In this document: piece by piece, positions 16,772 through 25,693 of the stretch
Numbering within the stretch: position 1 is the first letter of the stretch
How the letters are laid out: each line of letters begins with the position of its first letter
Source: Acinetobacter sp. ANC 7912
Lineage (GTDB): Bacteria > Pseudomonadota > Gammaproteobacteria > Pseudomonadales > Moraxellaceae
DNA: 64,000 bases
Direction of reading: 5' to 3'
NCBI RefSeq assembly: GCF_039862785.1
Contig: NZ_CP156795.1
Coordinates: forward strand, 2,108,001-2,172,000
Translations under genes and position numbers: made by a program
The notes under the pieces: model-generated
Database searches by the model: none
What the model was told of the DNA's origin: nothing
The model's input: the letters and a program-made list of their open reading frames with translations, nothing else

Positions 16772-17833
16772 GTGATGAAGACACTTAAATTACGCATAAA
16801 AGACAAACATTGCAAGGTGCTAGACCAATTGGCATCTGAAGTTAATTTTGTCTGGAACTATGTCAATGATTTGTGTTTTAAACACTTGCAAAGAAAACAA
16901 CAATTCTTTTCAGCTTACGATATTGCTAAATACACGAAAGGTACATCAAAAGAGTGCAATTTGCACAGCCAAACCATACAGGCAGTTGCGGAAGAATTAG
17001 TTACTCGAAGAAAGCAATTTAAAAAAGCCAAGCTAAAATGGCGTGTCAGTAACAAAAAAAATGCTAGACGTTCTCTCGGTTGGATTCCATTTAAAAAAGT
17101 GGCGGTGAAATATGCCGATGGGTATGTCCAATACGGCAAGCATCAATTCAAGCTATGGGACAGTTACGGACTAAGTAAATACAATGTTAAAACAGGCTCG
17201 TTTGTCGAGGATAGCCGAGGGTGTTGGTATGTATGTCTTGTGGTTGATTCAATTAAAACAGAGAAAACCACCGCTAAAACCTCAATTGGCATTGATCTAG
17301 GACTCAAAGACCTTGCGACTTGCTCAGATGGTGTAAAGTTCAAAGCGCCTAAAATCTATCGTCAATATGAACAAAAACTTGGTATTGCTCAAAGAGCAAG
17401 AAATAAAAAACGTGTCAAAGCGATTCATGCCAAGATCAAAAATCTACGTCAAAATATGCTGCATCAATTCAGTCATAAACTGGTGAATGAACATGCAGCC
17501 ATCTTCGTTGGTAATGTGAATGCCAAAGCATTGGCACAGACAAAATTAGCTAAGTCTGTACTCGATGCAGGTTGGACGACCTTAAGAACCATGCTCAAGT
17601 ATAAATGCGAGAACGCAGGGGTATGGTATGAAGAAGTCAATGAAGCCTATACCACCCAAACTTGCTCGTGCTGCGGCTCACGCTCCAGTAGTCTGAAAGG
17701 TAGAGCAGGACTTGGAATAAGAGAATGGCAGTGTGTGGAGTGCGGTACATTCCACGATAGAGATATAAACTCAGCACTGAATATTCTTGCGCTCGGACAT
17801 GGGCGTCTCGCAGGAGGAATCTCCGTCCTTTAG
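16772..17833 (+). CDS. tnpB: TnpB, RNA-guided nuclease of the IS605 element
   Basis: 353-residue OrfB/TnpB protein. These proteins are omega-RNA-guided nucleases ancestral to Cas12. RuvC-I Asp175 is in IGIDLGLKDL. The zinc ribbon is C298-x2-C301 and C321-x2-C324. RuvC-III Asp331 is in HDRDINSALN. At the usual RuvC-II position the sequence is IFVGNVNAKAL, so Gly247 stands where Glu is expected; Glu residues at 287, 288 and 291 lie downstream and might substitute. The 3' end runs into the right-end hairpin, where the guide RNA scaffold should be encoded. Confidence 0.9.
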   Translation: MMKTLKLRIKDKHCKVLDQLASEVNFVWNYVNDLCFKHLQRKQQFFSAYDIAKYTKGTSKECNLHSQTIQAVAEELVTRRKQFKKAKLKWRVSNKKNARRSLGWIPFKKVAVKYADGYVQYGKHQFKLWDSYGLSKYNVKTGSFVEDSRGCWYVCLVVDSIKTEKTTAKTSIGIDLGLKDLATCSDGVKFKAPKIYRQYEQKLGIAQRARNKKRVKAIHAKIKNLRQNMLHQFSHKLVNEHAAIFVGNVNAKALAQTKLAKSVLDAGWTTLRTMLKYKCENAGVWYEEVNEAYTTQTCSCCGSRSSSLKGRAGLGIREWQCVECGTFHDRDINSALNILALGHGRLAGGISVL

Positions 17834-17870
17834 GTCGGAGAGGATGTCAAAATTCACCATCCCATAGATG
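17700..17870 (+). ncRNA. Predicted omega-RNA (reRNA) with guide reaching into flanking DNA
   Basis: By analogy with ISDra2 and related elements, the 3' part of tnpB plus the right-end hairpin (17821-17840) should form the scaffold, and the first 16-20 bases beyond the element should be the guide. The exact end is not fixed, so the guide would begin at about 17848-17853. This is inference from the family; only the hairpin is seen directly. Confidence 0.4.
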
Positions 17871-17890
17871 AACCACCTTGTCTTGCAAAA

Positions 17891-18313
17891 CTATGAAATC
17901 GATTTCAGTGGAATAGAATAGGTTCCTGTCACATGAGCCACTGGCTCTTTCTGTCCTTCTGAATACACCCAGACCTCACCTACCACGAGCGCTTTACCTA
18001 CTTTGATCAGTCGACATTCCCCAATCAGGTCACGCTGACCATCCGGTTTACGTAGAAAGTTAATATTGATATTGGTGGTGACTGCCAAGCCTACTAGTCC
18101 AATTTCACTGAGAATTGCCACATATAAAGCAAAGTCCGCCACAGCCATAATCGTAGGGCCGGAAATCGTGCCTCCCGGCCGCAACTGACCATCATTGACT
18201 CGATAGCGCACCGTTGAGCCCTTAGGTTTAATATCAACCAACTGACAATATTCCAGACTTTGCGGGAACTCGACTGCTAAAAATTTTTGTATTTTTTCTA
18301 GACTACTTTTCAT
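17891..18313 (-). CDS. PaaI-family acyl-CoA thioesterase
   Basis: 140-residue hotdog protein. DGQLRPGGTISGPTIMAVAD (about residues 40-60) is the active-site helix region of PaaI-like thioesterases, with GG before and Asp at the end of the helix. ATG 18313 is preferred over 18328 because GGAAGA lies seven bases upstream of it and nothing suitable precedes the outer ATG. It is followed by the IS605 element. The substrate is unknown. Confidence 0.84.
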   Translation of the reverse strand: MKSSLEKIQKFLAVEFPQSLEYCQLVDIKPKGSTVRYRVNDGQLRPGGTISGPTIMAVADFALYVAILSEIGLVGLAVTTNININFLRKPDGQRDLIGECRLIKVGKALVVGEVWVYSEGQKEPVAHVTGTYSIPLKSIS

Positions 18314-18383
18314 AAAAAAATCTTCCATATCACGAACAATATAGAAGATTTTTAATAGCGAATTACAGTTTAATTCTGACTAC

Positions 18384-18995
18384 CTAGACAGCTTGTAATT
18401 CACGCATCGCCTGAGCAAAAACCTGTTCTGGTGTTTGGGTGGCATTCAAACGTTTGACACGCTCCGGATGACGCTGCCATAAAGTTTCATAACCGCTTCT
18501 GACTTTCTCAAAGAAAGAGACTTTCTCCTGTTCAAAACGGTCCAGTGCACCACGTTCACGGGCACGGTTCATCCCCAGTTCAATCGGTGCATCCAGCCAG
18601 AAAGTCACATCTGGCATACGCGCGACAAAGTTATCATTCAGTAATTTAAGCTTGGCTTCACTGAGTCCACGTCCAGCACACTGATAGGCAAAACTGGCAT
18701 CGGTAAAACGGTCACACAGGACAATTTTTCCCGCTTCGAGTGCCGGCAGAATGACCTGTGCCAGATGCTGGGCACGCGCTGCATACATCAGCAGTAGTTC
18801 AGTATCGTTGCACATCGCTTCTTCATGATTCACTGCCAGCAAGAGTGAACGAATCTGTTCCGCCATTGGCGTACCACCCGGCTCACGAGTCAATACTACC
18901 TCTTTGCCTTGCGCGATAAAATCATCATAGATACGACGAATGAGCGTGGTTTTCCCTACACCTTCAGTGCCTTCAAAGCTGATAAACATGCTCAC
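18384..18995 (-). CDS. tmk: Thymidylate kinase
   Basis: 203-residue kinase converting dTMP to dTDP with ATP. The P-loop FEGTEGVGKTT is at residues 7-17, the DR motif with substrate-binding residues is DRFTDASFAYQCAGRGL, and the LID region RARERGALDRFEQE is complete. It begins three bases after the mltG stop codon, the conserved pabC-mltG-tmk order. Confidence 0.97.
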   Translation of the reverse strand: MSMFISFEGTEGVGKTTLIRRIYDDFIAQGKEVVLTREPGGTPMAEQIRSLLLAVNHEEAMCNDTELLLMYAARAQHLAQVILPALEAGKIVLCDRFTDASFAYQCAGRGLSEAKLKLLNDNFVARMPDVTFWLDAPIELGMNRARERGALDRFEQEKVSFFEKVRSGYETLWQRHPERVKRLNATQTPEQVFAQAMRELQAV

Positions 18996-18998
18996 TCC

Positions 18999-20063
18999 TT
19001 AATTTTTGGAACGTAAAACTGACAGATATTCCTGCACAGCGCGATTATGGTCTTGCAGATTGCTGCTGAACTTATGCCCACCATTGCCGGTTGCGACAAA
19101 GTAGATATTCTGTGAATTGTCCGGATGCATCGCGGCTTCAATGGCTTTTTTACTTGGCAAGGCAATCGGCGTTGGTGGCAGACCTGCCATGGTATAAGTA
19201 TTATATGGTGTTGGCGTACGCAGATCCTGGCGGGTAATATTGCCCTTGTACTTATCGCCCATACCATAAATCACAGTTGGATCAGTCTGCAGACGCATAC
19301 CAATTTTCAGACGGCGTACGAATACCCCAGACACTTGCTGCAATTCGCTGTCCAGACTGGTTTCTTTTTCAATGATCGAAGCCATGATCAGCGCTTCATA
19401 TTTATTCTGGTATGGCAGATCACTAGCACGGTTATTCCAGGCTTCATCCAGCGCCTGCATCTGATGACGGTACAGATCGGTCAGAATCTTGCGGTCGGTT
19501 TCACCCTTAGCAAAGAAATAGGTATTCGGCGCAAACAGCCCTTCCGGATGATTGAATGGAATATTCAACTCTTTCAGCAATTGATCGGTTGGCAGATTCA
19601 CGACTTCTTTGGTCACCAGCTCATCTTTCTTCAAGCTTTCGATCAGCTGCTTAAAAGTCGTACCTTCAATCACCAGAATCCGGTTCATCTGGGCATTTTC
19701 AGAATTGGAAATCATCTGCAGCACTTCGCGAACGCTCATGCCATCATGTATTTCATATACACCGGCTTTCAAGGTGTCATGAATAATCAGACGCTGATAG
19801 ACTTTGAGCAGGATCGGAAAGCTGACATGGCCTTCTTTCGCCAGTCGGTCGATAAAACCGGAATAGGTATCCCCAGCACTGATCGCCAGCATCTCTTTCT
19901 GGCCTTTGACTGGATAATCCTTGAATAAGCCACTTTTCAGGATCACAGCCAGAATCAGGAAAAACCCTAATAAAACAACCAAAATACCTTTCATAGGAAA
20001 GGAAGATTTTGCTTTATTTTTCTTTTTCGTTTTCTTTTTGGCTGTATTTTTACTGGCGGACAT
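18999..20063 (-). CDS. mltG: Endolytic murein transglycosylase MltG
   Basis: 354-residue inner-membrane enzyme that cuts nascent peptidoglycan glycan strands and is thought to set their length. A basic Lys-rich N-terminus (residues 1-22) precedes one membrane segment (about 25-44). The YceG domain follows, with a LysM-like part and the catalytic motif ASIIEKETSL, in which the first Glu is the expected acid. RLQTDPTVIYG and the conserved PTPYNTY-x-GLPP region are present. One base separates it from the upstream pabC gene, so the two are co-transcribed. Confidence 0.96.
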   Translation of the reverse strand: MSASKNTAKKKTKKKNKAKSSFPMKGILVVLLGFFLILAVILKSGLFKDYPVKGQKEMLAISAGDTYSGFIDRLAKEGHVSFPILLKVYQRLIIHDTLKAGVYEIHDGMSVREVLQMISNSENAQMNRILVIEGTTFKQLIESLKKDELVTKEVVNLPTDQLLKELNIPFNHPEGLFAPNTYFFAKGETDRKILTDLYRHQMQALDEAWNNRASDLPYQNKYEALIMASIIEKETSLDSELQQVSGVFVRRLKIGMRLQTDPTVIYGMGDKYKGNITRQDLRTPTPYNTYTMAGLPPTPIALPSKKAIEAAMHPDNSQNIYFVATGNGGHKFSSNLQDHNRAVQEYLSVLRSKN

Positions 20064-20064
20064 A

Positions 20065-20877
20065 TTAGCTGATCTGATTTAAATGTAGACGATGAAATAA
20101 CGCGATACAGGCCTCTGTATCCAGCGTTCGCTGTTCGAATTGGGCCACCATTTTCATGGGGCTCAGCGCATTACAGAAAAACAGGCTTTGGATGTGTGGA
20201 ATCTCTTCCATATCCAGACTGCGCTGTTCACAGGCAATTCCCTGCTGATGCATCCGCTCTAGAATCTCGGCACGCATCACCCCGCTGACGCCATTATAGC
20301 GAAGTTCAGGAGTAATCCATGTATTGTTTATCCTTAAAAAACAATTACTGCTCACACCTTCAACAATTTCACCTTGCACATCGCAGGCCAGCGCTTCTAC
20401 CCAACCCTGCTGATCCGCTTCCTGTTTCAGCATGACCTGTTCCAGCCGATTCAGGGTTTTTAAACCGACCAGCTGCGGCATACACAGCCCTAATGCTGTA
20501 TTCAGTACACCACTTTCAATCTGTTCAAATTGATGCTCTTCCAAGGTTTTTGGATAGTAGTAGACCCAGAGATCCGCAGGATGATCGGGCAGACTATAAC
20601 CGCGTTGCCCCATACCACGGCTAATGATGATTTTTAAAGTGCCATTCAGTACAGTTTCAGTTTCACGCAGTTTTTGCAATGTAGCGTCAATCAGCTCTAA
20701 ATCCACCTGCAGGTTCATTTTCTGGCTACTCATACGTAACCGTGCTAAATGACGTTCCTGTAATTCAACCTGGTTATTGCGGATACAAGCCGTGGTAAAG
20801 CAGCCGTCACCATAATGAAAAGCGCGATCTAGCAGATCGATATGATGGATTTGTTGTGCATTTTTAAAACACAGCAT
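20065..20877 (-). CDS. pabC: Aminodeoxychorismate lyase PabC
   Basis: 270-residue fold-type IV PLP enzyme that converts 4-amino-4-deoxychorismate to 4-aminobenzoate and pyruvate for folate synthesis. Recognised from LLDRAFHYGDGCFTT near the start, the PLP lysine in LVGLKTLNRLEQVML, and EGVSSNCFL. The frame opens at 20949, but ATG 20877 is chosen because GGAGAGGTG lies about eight bases before it. Position ahead of mltG and tmk supports PabC rather than a D-amino-acid or branched-chain aminotransferase of the same fold. Confidence 0.92.
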   Translation of the reverse strand: MLCFKNAQQIHHIDLLDRAFHYGDGCFTTACIRNNQVELQERHLARLRMSSQKMNLQVDLELIDATLQKLRETETVLNGTLKIIISRGMGQRGYSLPDHPADLWVYYYPKTLEEHQFEQIESGVLNTALGLCMPQLVGLKTLNRLEQVMLKQEADQQGWVEALACDVQGEIVEGVSSNCFLRINNTWITPELRYNGVSGVMRAEILERMHQQGIACEQRSLDMEEIPHIQSLFFCNALSPMKMVAQFEQRTLDTEACIALFHRLHLNQIS

Positions 20878-20946
20878 AATTTTTTCACCTCTCCAGCGAA
20901 TCAGATTGCAGGCAAAGATAGACGGCACATATATATCTGTTTTACT

Positions 20947-20980
20947 CACATAAAATTCTTTTTTAATTATTTTTTATGCA
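20947..20980 (+). promoter_or_regulatory. Upstream element of sulfate-binding gene 1 (candidate CysB site)
   Basis: CACATAAAATTCTTTTTTAA continues into TTATTTTTTATGCA, 59 bases before the gene. The same string recurs almost unchanged at 22130-22163 before the second sulfate-binding gene, and its core TTCWTTTTTAAT recurs at 23900-23911. Conservation across the duplicated genes points to a shared regulator site or promoter; CysB is the obvious candidate because its gene ends the cluster. Confidence 0.55.
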
Positions 20981-21038
20981 AAAAAACTCCAGCTATTCTT
21001 GCCTCAACCAACAAAACAAAGAAACTCTTGAGGCAAAT

Positions 21039-22046
21039 ATGAACATCCGTAAATTAAAAATTGGGGTTTTAGCAGCACTAATTTCAGCAACGGCATTTAG
21101 TGTGTCTGCAAAGGACTTTTTAAATGTCTCCTATGACCCAACTCGCGAATTGTATGACAACTTTAACAAAGAATTTAAGGCGTACTGGAAAAAATCTACC
21201 GGCCAAGACGTGAACTTCAAACAGTCACATGGCGGTTCTGGCAAACAGGCACGCGCCGTGATTGATGGTCTGGATGCAGACGTGGTGACGCTGGCGCTGG
21301 CTGCTGATATTGATGAAATCGCAGCACGCGGTCTACTCCCAAAAGACTGGCAAAAGAAATTCCCGCAAAACTCTACCCCTTATACATCAACTATCGTTTT
21401 CCTGGTGAAAAAAGGCAACCCGAAAGGCATCAAGGACTGGGGTGACTTGGTAAAACCAGGTGTAGACATCATTACGCCAAATCCAAAAACTTCAGGCGGT
21501 GCACGCTGGAACTACCTGGCCGCTTGGGCTTGGGCAAAACACCAACCAGGTGGTAACGATGCCAAAGCACAAGAATTTGTCCGTCAGATCTACAAACAGA
21601 CTAAAGTTCTGGACTCAGGTGCACGTGGTTCAACCACCACTTTTGCTGAACGCGGGATTGGTGACGTATTGCTGGCTTGGGAAAATGAAGCACACTTGGC
21701 AATTCGTGAGCAACCAGGCAAGTTTGAAATCATCACCCCTTCGCTGTCGATCCTGGCTGAACCACCAGTAGCAATCGTGGACAAGAATGCCAAGAAAAAT
21801 AACAATGAGAACCTGGCAAAAGCTTACCTAAACTTCTTATACTCACCTGCAGGTCAGACGGTAGCAGCGAAAAACTTCTATCGTCCACGTAATACAGCAG
21901 TGCTAAAACAGTACAGTAATGTATTCAAGCCACTGAAACTGGTGACCATTGATAAAGAATTCGGTGGCTGGGATAAAGTACAGAAAAAACACTTTGCTAA
22001 TGGCGGAATCTTTGACCAGCTTGTAAAAGCCAATAGCGCAAAATAA
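21039..22046 (+). CDS. Sulfate/thiosulfate ABC transporter substrate-binding protein, copy 1
   Basis: 335-residue periplasmic protein with a signal peptide ending near FSVSA-K (residue about 23). It is an Sbp/CysP-type sulfate binder: [38 protein letters not shown] and [16 protein letters not shown] are family landmarks. ATG 21039 is used instead of the longer frame from 20976, because the signal sequence starts there. It is closely similar to the next gene, a tandem duplication, and is separated from it by a perfect 14-bp terminator. Whether it prefers sulfate or thiosulfate is not readable. Confidence 0.94.
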   Translation: MNIRKLKIGVLAALISATAFSVSAKDFLNVSYDPTRELYDNFNKEFKAYWKKSTGQDVNFKQSHGGSGKQARAVIDGLDADVVTLALAADIDEIAARGLLPKDWQKKFPQNSTPYTSTIVFLVKKGNPKGIKDWGDLVKPGVDIITPNPKTSGGARWNYLAAWAWAKHQPGGNDAKAQEFVRQIYKQTKVLDSGARGSTTTFAERGIGDVLLAWENEAHLAIREQPGKFEIITPSLSILAEPPVAIVDKNAKKNNNENLAKAYLNFLYSPAGQTVAAKNFYRPRNTAVLKQYSNVFKPLKLVTIDKEFGGWDKVQKKHFANGGIFDQLVKANSAK

Positions 22047-22062
22047 TCATAAAAATTGCATC

Positions 22063-22093
22063 AACAATGGCCTTATTGAATAAGGCCATTGTT
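22063..22093 (+). terminator. Terminator between the two sulfate-binding genes
   Basis: AACAATGGCCTTAT and ATAAGGCCATTGTT form a 14-bp perfect stem with a TGA-type loop, 16 bases after the stop codon. The T-tract is short (TTGTTT), so termination may be partial. Confidence 0.75.
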
Positions 22094-22129
22094 GTTTCAG
22101 AGACTTACAAAAAACTTATCTTTTATTTT

Positions 22130-22163
22130 CATATAAAATTCATTTTTAATTATTTTTTATGCA
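22130..22163 (+). promoter_or_regulatory. Upstream element of sulfate-binding gene 2 (candidate CysB site)
   Basis: Near-copy of the element at 20947-20980, with ATAAAATTC then WTTTTTAATTATTTTTTATGCA in both. It starts 92 bases before the second gene. The sequences between the element and the gene differ more than the element itself, which argues for a functional site. Confidence 0.55.
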
Positions 22164-22221
22164 TAAAGAATAGGTTTATTCTTCACTCATGTTACAAAAC
22201 GTGTAAGAGTTTGAGGTTCAC

Positions 22222-23235
22222 ATGAGCATTTCAACAAAATTAAAACTAGGGGTTCTAGCTGCTGTTATTTCAGCAACTTCGTTTTCTGCTGCAGCACGCG
22301 ACTTTCTAAATGTCTCTTATGATCCAACGCGTGAACTCTACGAAGATGTCAACAAAGAATTTGGTAAATACTGGAAAAGCCGTACTGGCCAAAGCATCAA
22401 CTTTAAACAGTCACATGGCGGTTCAGGTAAACAGGCGCGGGCCGTGATTGATGGTCTGGAAGCCGATGTGGTAACTCTGGCACTCGCTGCAGATATCGAC
22501 GTGATTGCTGAAAAAGCAAAACTGTTGCCTGCAGACTGGCAGAAAAAATTGCCACAAAACTCGACACCTTATACTTCAACCATCGTCTTCCTAGTACGTA
22601 AAGGCAATCCAAAACACATCAAAGACTGGAATGATCTGGTGAAACCAGGTGTAGCCATCATTACGCCAAACCCTAAAACTTCTGGCGGTGCCCGCTGGAA
22701 CTACCTGGCAGCTTGGGCATATGCGAAACACTTACCAGGCGGCAACGACAAAACTGCTCAAGAATTTGTCCGTAAAATCTATAAACAAACCAAAGTACTT
22801 GATTCTGGCGCGCGCGGTTCAACCACGACATTTGCGGAACGCGGCATCGGTGACGTATTACTCGCTTGGGAAAATGAAGCACATTTAGCCATTCGCGAAC
22901 AACCAGGCAAATTTGAAATCGTGACTCCTTCGCTGTCTATTCTGGCTGAACCACCAGTGGCTATTGTAGAAAAGACTGTTGCGAAAAAAGGTAACAAATA
23001 CTTGGCTCAAGGTTACCTGAACTTCCTGTATTCACCACTGGGTCAGGAAATTGCAGCACGTAACTTCTACCGTCCACGTAATGCCAAAGTACTGGCAAAA
23101 TACAACACAGTATTTAAACCACTGAAACTGGTGACCATCGATGAGGAATTTGGTGGCTGGGACAAAGTTCAAAAAGCCCACTTTGAAAATGGTGGAGTTT
23201 TCGACCAGATCGTAAAAGCTAATACTGCGAAATAA
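22222..23235 (+). CDS. Sulfate/thiosulfate ABC transporter substrate-binding protein, copy 2
   Basis: 337-residue paralogue of the preceding protein, with the same signal-peptide design (cleavage near FSAAA-R) and the same landmarks ([55 protein letters not shown]). Long stretches are identical to copy 1, while the surface and N-terminal parts differ, as expected of a duplication that has been kept and has diverged. It is likely co-transcribed with the hydrolase and permease genes downstream. Confidence 0.94.
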   Translation: MSISTKLKLGVLAAVISATSFSAAARDFLNVSYDPTRELYEDVNKEFGKYWKSRTGQSINFKQSHGGSGKQARAVIDGLEADVVTLALAADIDVIAEKAKLLPADWQKKLPQNSTPYTSTIVFLVRKGNPKHIKDWNDLVKPGVAIITPNPKTSGGARWNYLAAWAYAKHLPGGNDKTAQEFVRKIYKQTKVLDSGARGSTTTFAERGIGDVLLAWENEAHLAIREQPGKFEIVTPSLSILAEPPVAIVEKTVAKKGNKYLAQGYLNFLYSPLGQEIAARNFYRPRNAKVLAKYNTVFKPLKLVTIDEEFGGWDKVQKAHFENGGVFDQIVKANTAK

Positions 23236-23266
23236 GTTTCGCAGCTAATCAATAAGGAGCATTCGC

Positions 23267-23872
23267 ATGACACATACCCTCATTGTTCCAGGTGTGGGCG
23301 GCAGTGAATATGAGCACTGGCAATCCTGGTTGCAACGTGGTCTGATGCAATGCTCCCGCGTTGAACAGCAAGACTGGAATCATCCTGTTCTGGATACCTG
23401 GGTAGCGCAGTTTGCTGCTACCGTTCAGAATATTCAGGATGACATCGAAGTAGTTGCCCATAGCTTTGGCTGTCTAACCAGCCTGGCAGCACTCGATCAG
23501 CATCCTGAACTGTGTAAAAAAATTAAAAAATTGATTCTTGTGGCACCGGCAAACCCTGGTCGCTTTGGCGAGAACGGTTTTGCCCGCGATAGTCAAAATG
23601 ACTACAGTGCCTATTTTCATCAAATCAAGCTACAGGTTCCAACGGTACTGCTGATCAGTGAAAATGACCCTTGGCTGAGCTTTGAGGATGCGCATCACTT
23701 TGCCAAATCCTGGAAGATTAAGCCAATCAACCTAGGTCAGGTCGGTCATGTGAATGTTGCTTCGGGCTTCGGTCCCTTCCCTGAGATTAAACAATATCTA
23801 AATTCAGCGATGTCGATGCAACATATCAATAATACTGATGAAGGCAAGTATTTTTTTAAATTTGCATTTTAG
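23267..23872 (+). CDS. RBBP9/YdeN-family alpha/beta hydrolase
   Basis: 201-residue serine hydrolase fold. VPGVGGSEYEHWQSWL at the N-terminus replaces the usual oxyanion segment, the nucleophile is Ser in VVAHSFGCLTSL (about residue 67), and the acid and His are expected in ISENDPW and VGHVN. AAGGAG is eight bases before the ATG. It lies inside the sulfate uptake cluster, between the binding proteins and the permeases. Some sulfur-starvation clusters carry such hydrolases, but the substrate is unknown. Confidence 0.87.
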   Translation: MTHTLIVPGVGGSEYEHWQSWLQRGLMQCSRVEQQDWNHPVLDTWVAQFAATVQNIQDDIEVVAHSFGCLTSLAALDQHPELCKKIKKLILVAPANPGRFGENGFARDSQNDYSAYFHQIKLQVPTVLLISENDPWLSFEDAHHFAKSWKIKPINLGQVGHVNVASGFGPFPEIKQYLNSAMSMQHINNTDEGKYFFKFAF

Positions 23873-23899
23873 ATGCTGGAACTTATGCTTGTCCCAAAT

Positions 23900-23911
23900 T
23901 TCATTTTTAAT
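23900..23911 (+). promoter_or_regulatory. Third copy of the sulfate-cluster core motif before cysT
   Basis: TTCATTTTTAAT matches the core of the elements at 22139-22150 exactly and that at 20956-20967 with one change. It lies 48 bases before cysT and may mark an internal regulated promoter. The motif is short and AT-rich, so chance recurrence is possible. Confidence 0.35.
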
Positions 23912-23958
23912 ATTCGCTGGTTGTATTCAATTAGCATTCTCTCTTTTGAGGAGTAATC

Positions 23959-24792
23959 ATGTCGCAGCGATCCCGAGTGCTGCCAGGATTTGGTCTATCT
24001 CTAGGCTTTACCCTAGCGTATTTGTCATTAATCGTCTTGATCCCGCTGTCTGCCGTATTTATTAAATCACTCGGCATCGGCTGGGACGGCTTATGGGAAA
24101 TCCTGAGCTCTGAACGTATTCTCAAGTCACTCCAGCTCAGTTTCTCGACAGCTATTATTGCTGCCCTGATCAATGTAGTCTTTGGCCTGTTACTGGCATG
24201 GTGTCTGGTACGTTACAGCTTCCCAGGTAAACGTATTGTCGATGCCCTGGTCGATTTGCCGTTTGCCCTGCCGACTGCCGTTGCCGGTATTGCATTAACG
24301 TCACTGTATGCCCCTACAGGCTGGATCGGTCAGTATCTGGATCCTATTGGTATTAAAGTGGCTTATACCCCGTTGGGTATCACGCTGGCGTTGATCTTTA
24401 TCGGGATTCCATTTGTGGTACGTACGGTACAGCCTGTGTTGTCAGACTTGGAAACCGAACTGGAAGAAGCTGCATCTGCACTCGGTGCTACCCGTTTTCA
24501 GATCGTGACTAAAATCATTTTCCCGATCTTGCTACCAGCACTCATCACAGGCTTTGCTTTGGCCTTTGCTCGTGGCGTAGGTGAATACGGTTCAGTCATC
24601 TTTATTGCCGGTAACCAGCCCTTCGAGACTGAAATTGCACCGCTGATGATTATTTCCCGTCTGGAAGAGTATGACTACGCTGGTGCAACTACTATCGCTG
24701 TCGTGATGCTTTTGATTTCATTTGTGATGCTATTCCTGATTAACCTCTTACAAGCTTGGGCAAGCCGTCGCACAGGGAGAACTGCACGATGA
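23959..24792 (+). CDS. cysT: Sulfate ABC transporter permease CysT (CysU)
   Basis: 277-residue inner-membrane protein with six predicted membrane segments. The EAA loop contacting the ATPase is [22 protein letters not shown] (given in two parts: [13 protein letters not shown] and QIVTKIIFP). It forms the translocation channel with CysW and the CysA ATPase to import sulfate and thiosulfate. GAGGAG is a strong ribosome site. Its stop codon overlaps the cysW start (ATGA). Confidence 0.96.
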   Translation: MSQRSRVLPGFGLSLGFTLAYLSLIVLIPLSAVFIKSLGIGWDGLWEILSSERILKSLQLSFSTAIIAALINVVFGLLLAWCLVRYSFPGKRIVDALVDLPFALPTAVAGIALTSLYAPTGWIGQYLDPIGIKVAYTPLGITLALIFIGIPFVVRTVQPVLSDLETELEEAASALGATRFQIVTKIIFPILLPALITGFALAFARGVGEYGSVIFIAGNQPFETEIAPLMIISRLEEYDYAGATTIAVVMLLISFVMLFLINLLQAWASRRTGRTAR

Positions 24793-25682
24793 GTTTACAT
24801 ACCAACAGCAATGCGCTTGCTGAAAAGCTGCAATCCCGTGATGCAACCCGTGAACCAACCTGGGTGCGTTATACCCTGATTGTGATTGCGCTGATTTTCT
24901 TCCTGAGCTGCCTGATTCTGCCTTTGATTCTGGTTTTCGTTGAAGCCTTTAAACAAGGTGTTGGTGTATATGCACAGGCACTGGTACATCCAGATACGCT
25001 GTCAGCCGTTAAACTGACATTACTTACTGCAGCGATTTCAGTGCCGCTGAACGTGGTTTTTGGTATTGCAGCGGCATGGTCAGTTGCGAAGTTTAACTTC
25101 CCAGGTAAATCGATTCTGACCACCATTATTGATATGCCATTCTCGGTATCTCCAGTGATCGCCGGCCTGATGCTTGTACTGATTTTTGGTACTCAAGGCT
25201 GGATGGGTGAATGGTTGATGGATAACGACATCAAGATCCTCTATGCCGTGCCTGCAATTGTCCTGGCAACTGTATTTATTACTGTTCCATTCGTTGCCCG
25301 TGAGCTGATTCCTTTGATGGAAGCACAAGGCACCGAAGAAGAAGAAGCTGCGATTGTTCTCGGTGCATCTGGCTGGCAAACCTTCTGGAAAGTGACCCTG
25401 CCAAATATCAAATGGGGTCTGATCTACGGCGTGATTCTGTGTAATGCCCGTGCCATGGGTGAGTTCGGTGCGGTATCAGTAGTATCTGGTCATATCCGTG
25501 GTGAAACCAACACCCTGCCACTGCACGTCGAGATTCTCTATAACGAATATACCTTCAGTGCTGCGTTTGCTGTGTCTTCGCTGCTGGCTTTCCTTGCGAT
25601 TGTCACCTTGGTACTTAAAACCTGGGTCGAGCTGCGCCAGGAAAAACAAAACAAAGGTAAAGAAGATTCAACAGTTTCTTAA
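24789..25682 (+). CDS. cysW: Sulfate ABC transporter permease CysW
   Basis: 297-residue partner permease with six membrane segments. The EAA loop lies at [19 protein letters not shown]. The frame opens at 24756, but ATG 24789 ([12 protein letters not shown]) is preferred: GGGAGA lies eight bases before it and the start overlaps the cysT stop, typical for these coupled genes. The N-terminal 40 residues are polar and cytoplasmic. Confidence 0.95.
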   Translation: MSLHTNSNALAEKLQSRDATREPTWVRYTLIVIALIFFLSCLILPLILVFVEAFKQGVGVYAQALVHPDTLSAVKLTLLTAAISVPLNVVFGIAAAWSVAKFNFPGKSILTTIIDMPFSVSPVIAGLMLVLIFGTQGWMGEWLMDNDIKILYAVPAIVLATVFITVPFVARELIPLMEAQGTEEEEAAIVLGASGWQTFWKVTLPNIKWGLIYGVILCNARAMGEFGAVSVVSGHIRGETNTLPLHVEILYNEYTFSAAFAVSSLLAFLAIVTLVLKTWVELRQEKQNKGKEDSTVS

Positions 25683-25693
25683 GGAATGTCCAC

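Larger units (their letters stand above)
16261..17850. mobile_element. IS200/IS605-family insertion sequence with divergent tnpA and tnpB
   Basis: Element with a Y1 transposase on the minus strand and TnpB on the plus strand, their 5' ends close together. It has subterminal hairpins rather than inverted repeats: at the left CCTCGCCCT/AGGGCGGGG (16271-16290) and a longer one at 16301-16340; at the right CTCCGTCCT/AGGTCGGAG (17821-17840), with a T-T mismatch typical of TnpA-recognised hairpins. Both ends are approximate because this family makes no target duplication. It lies directly behind the nadB terminator. Confidence 0.85.
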
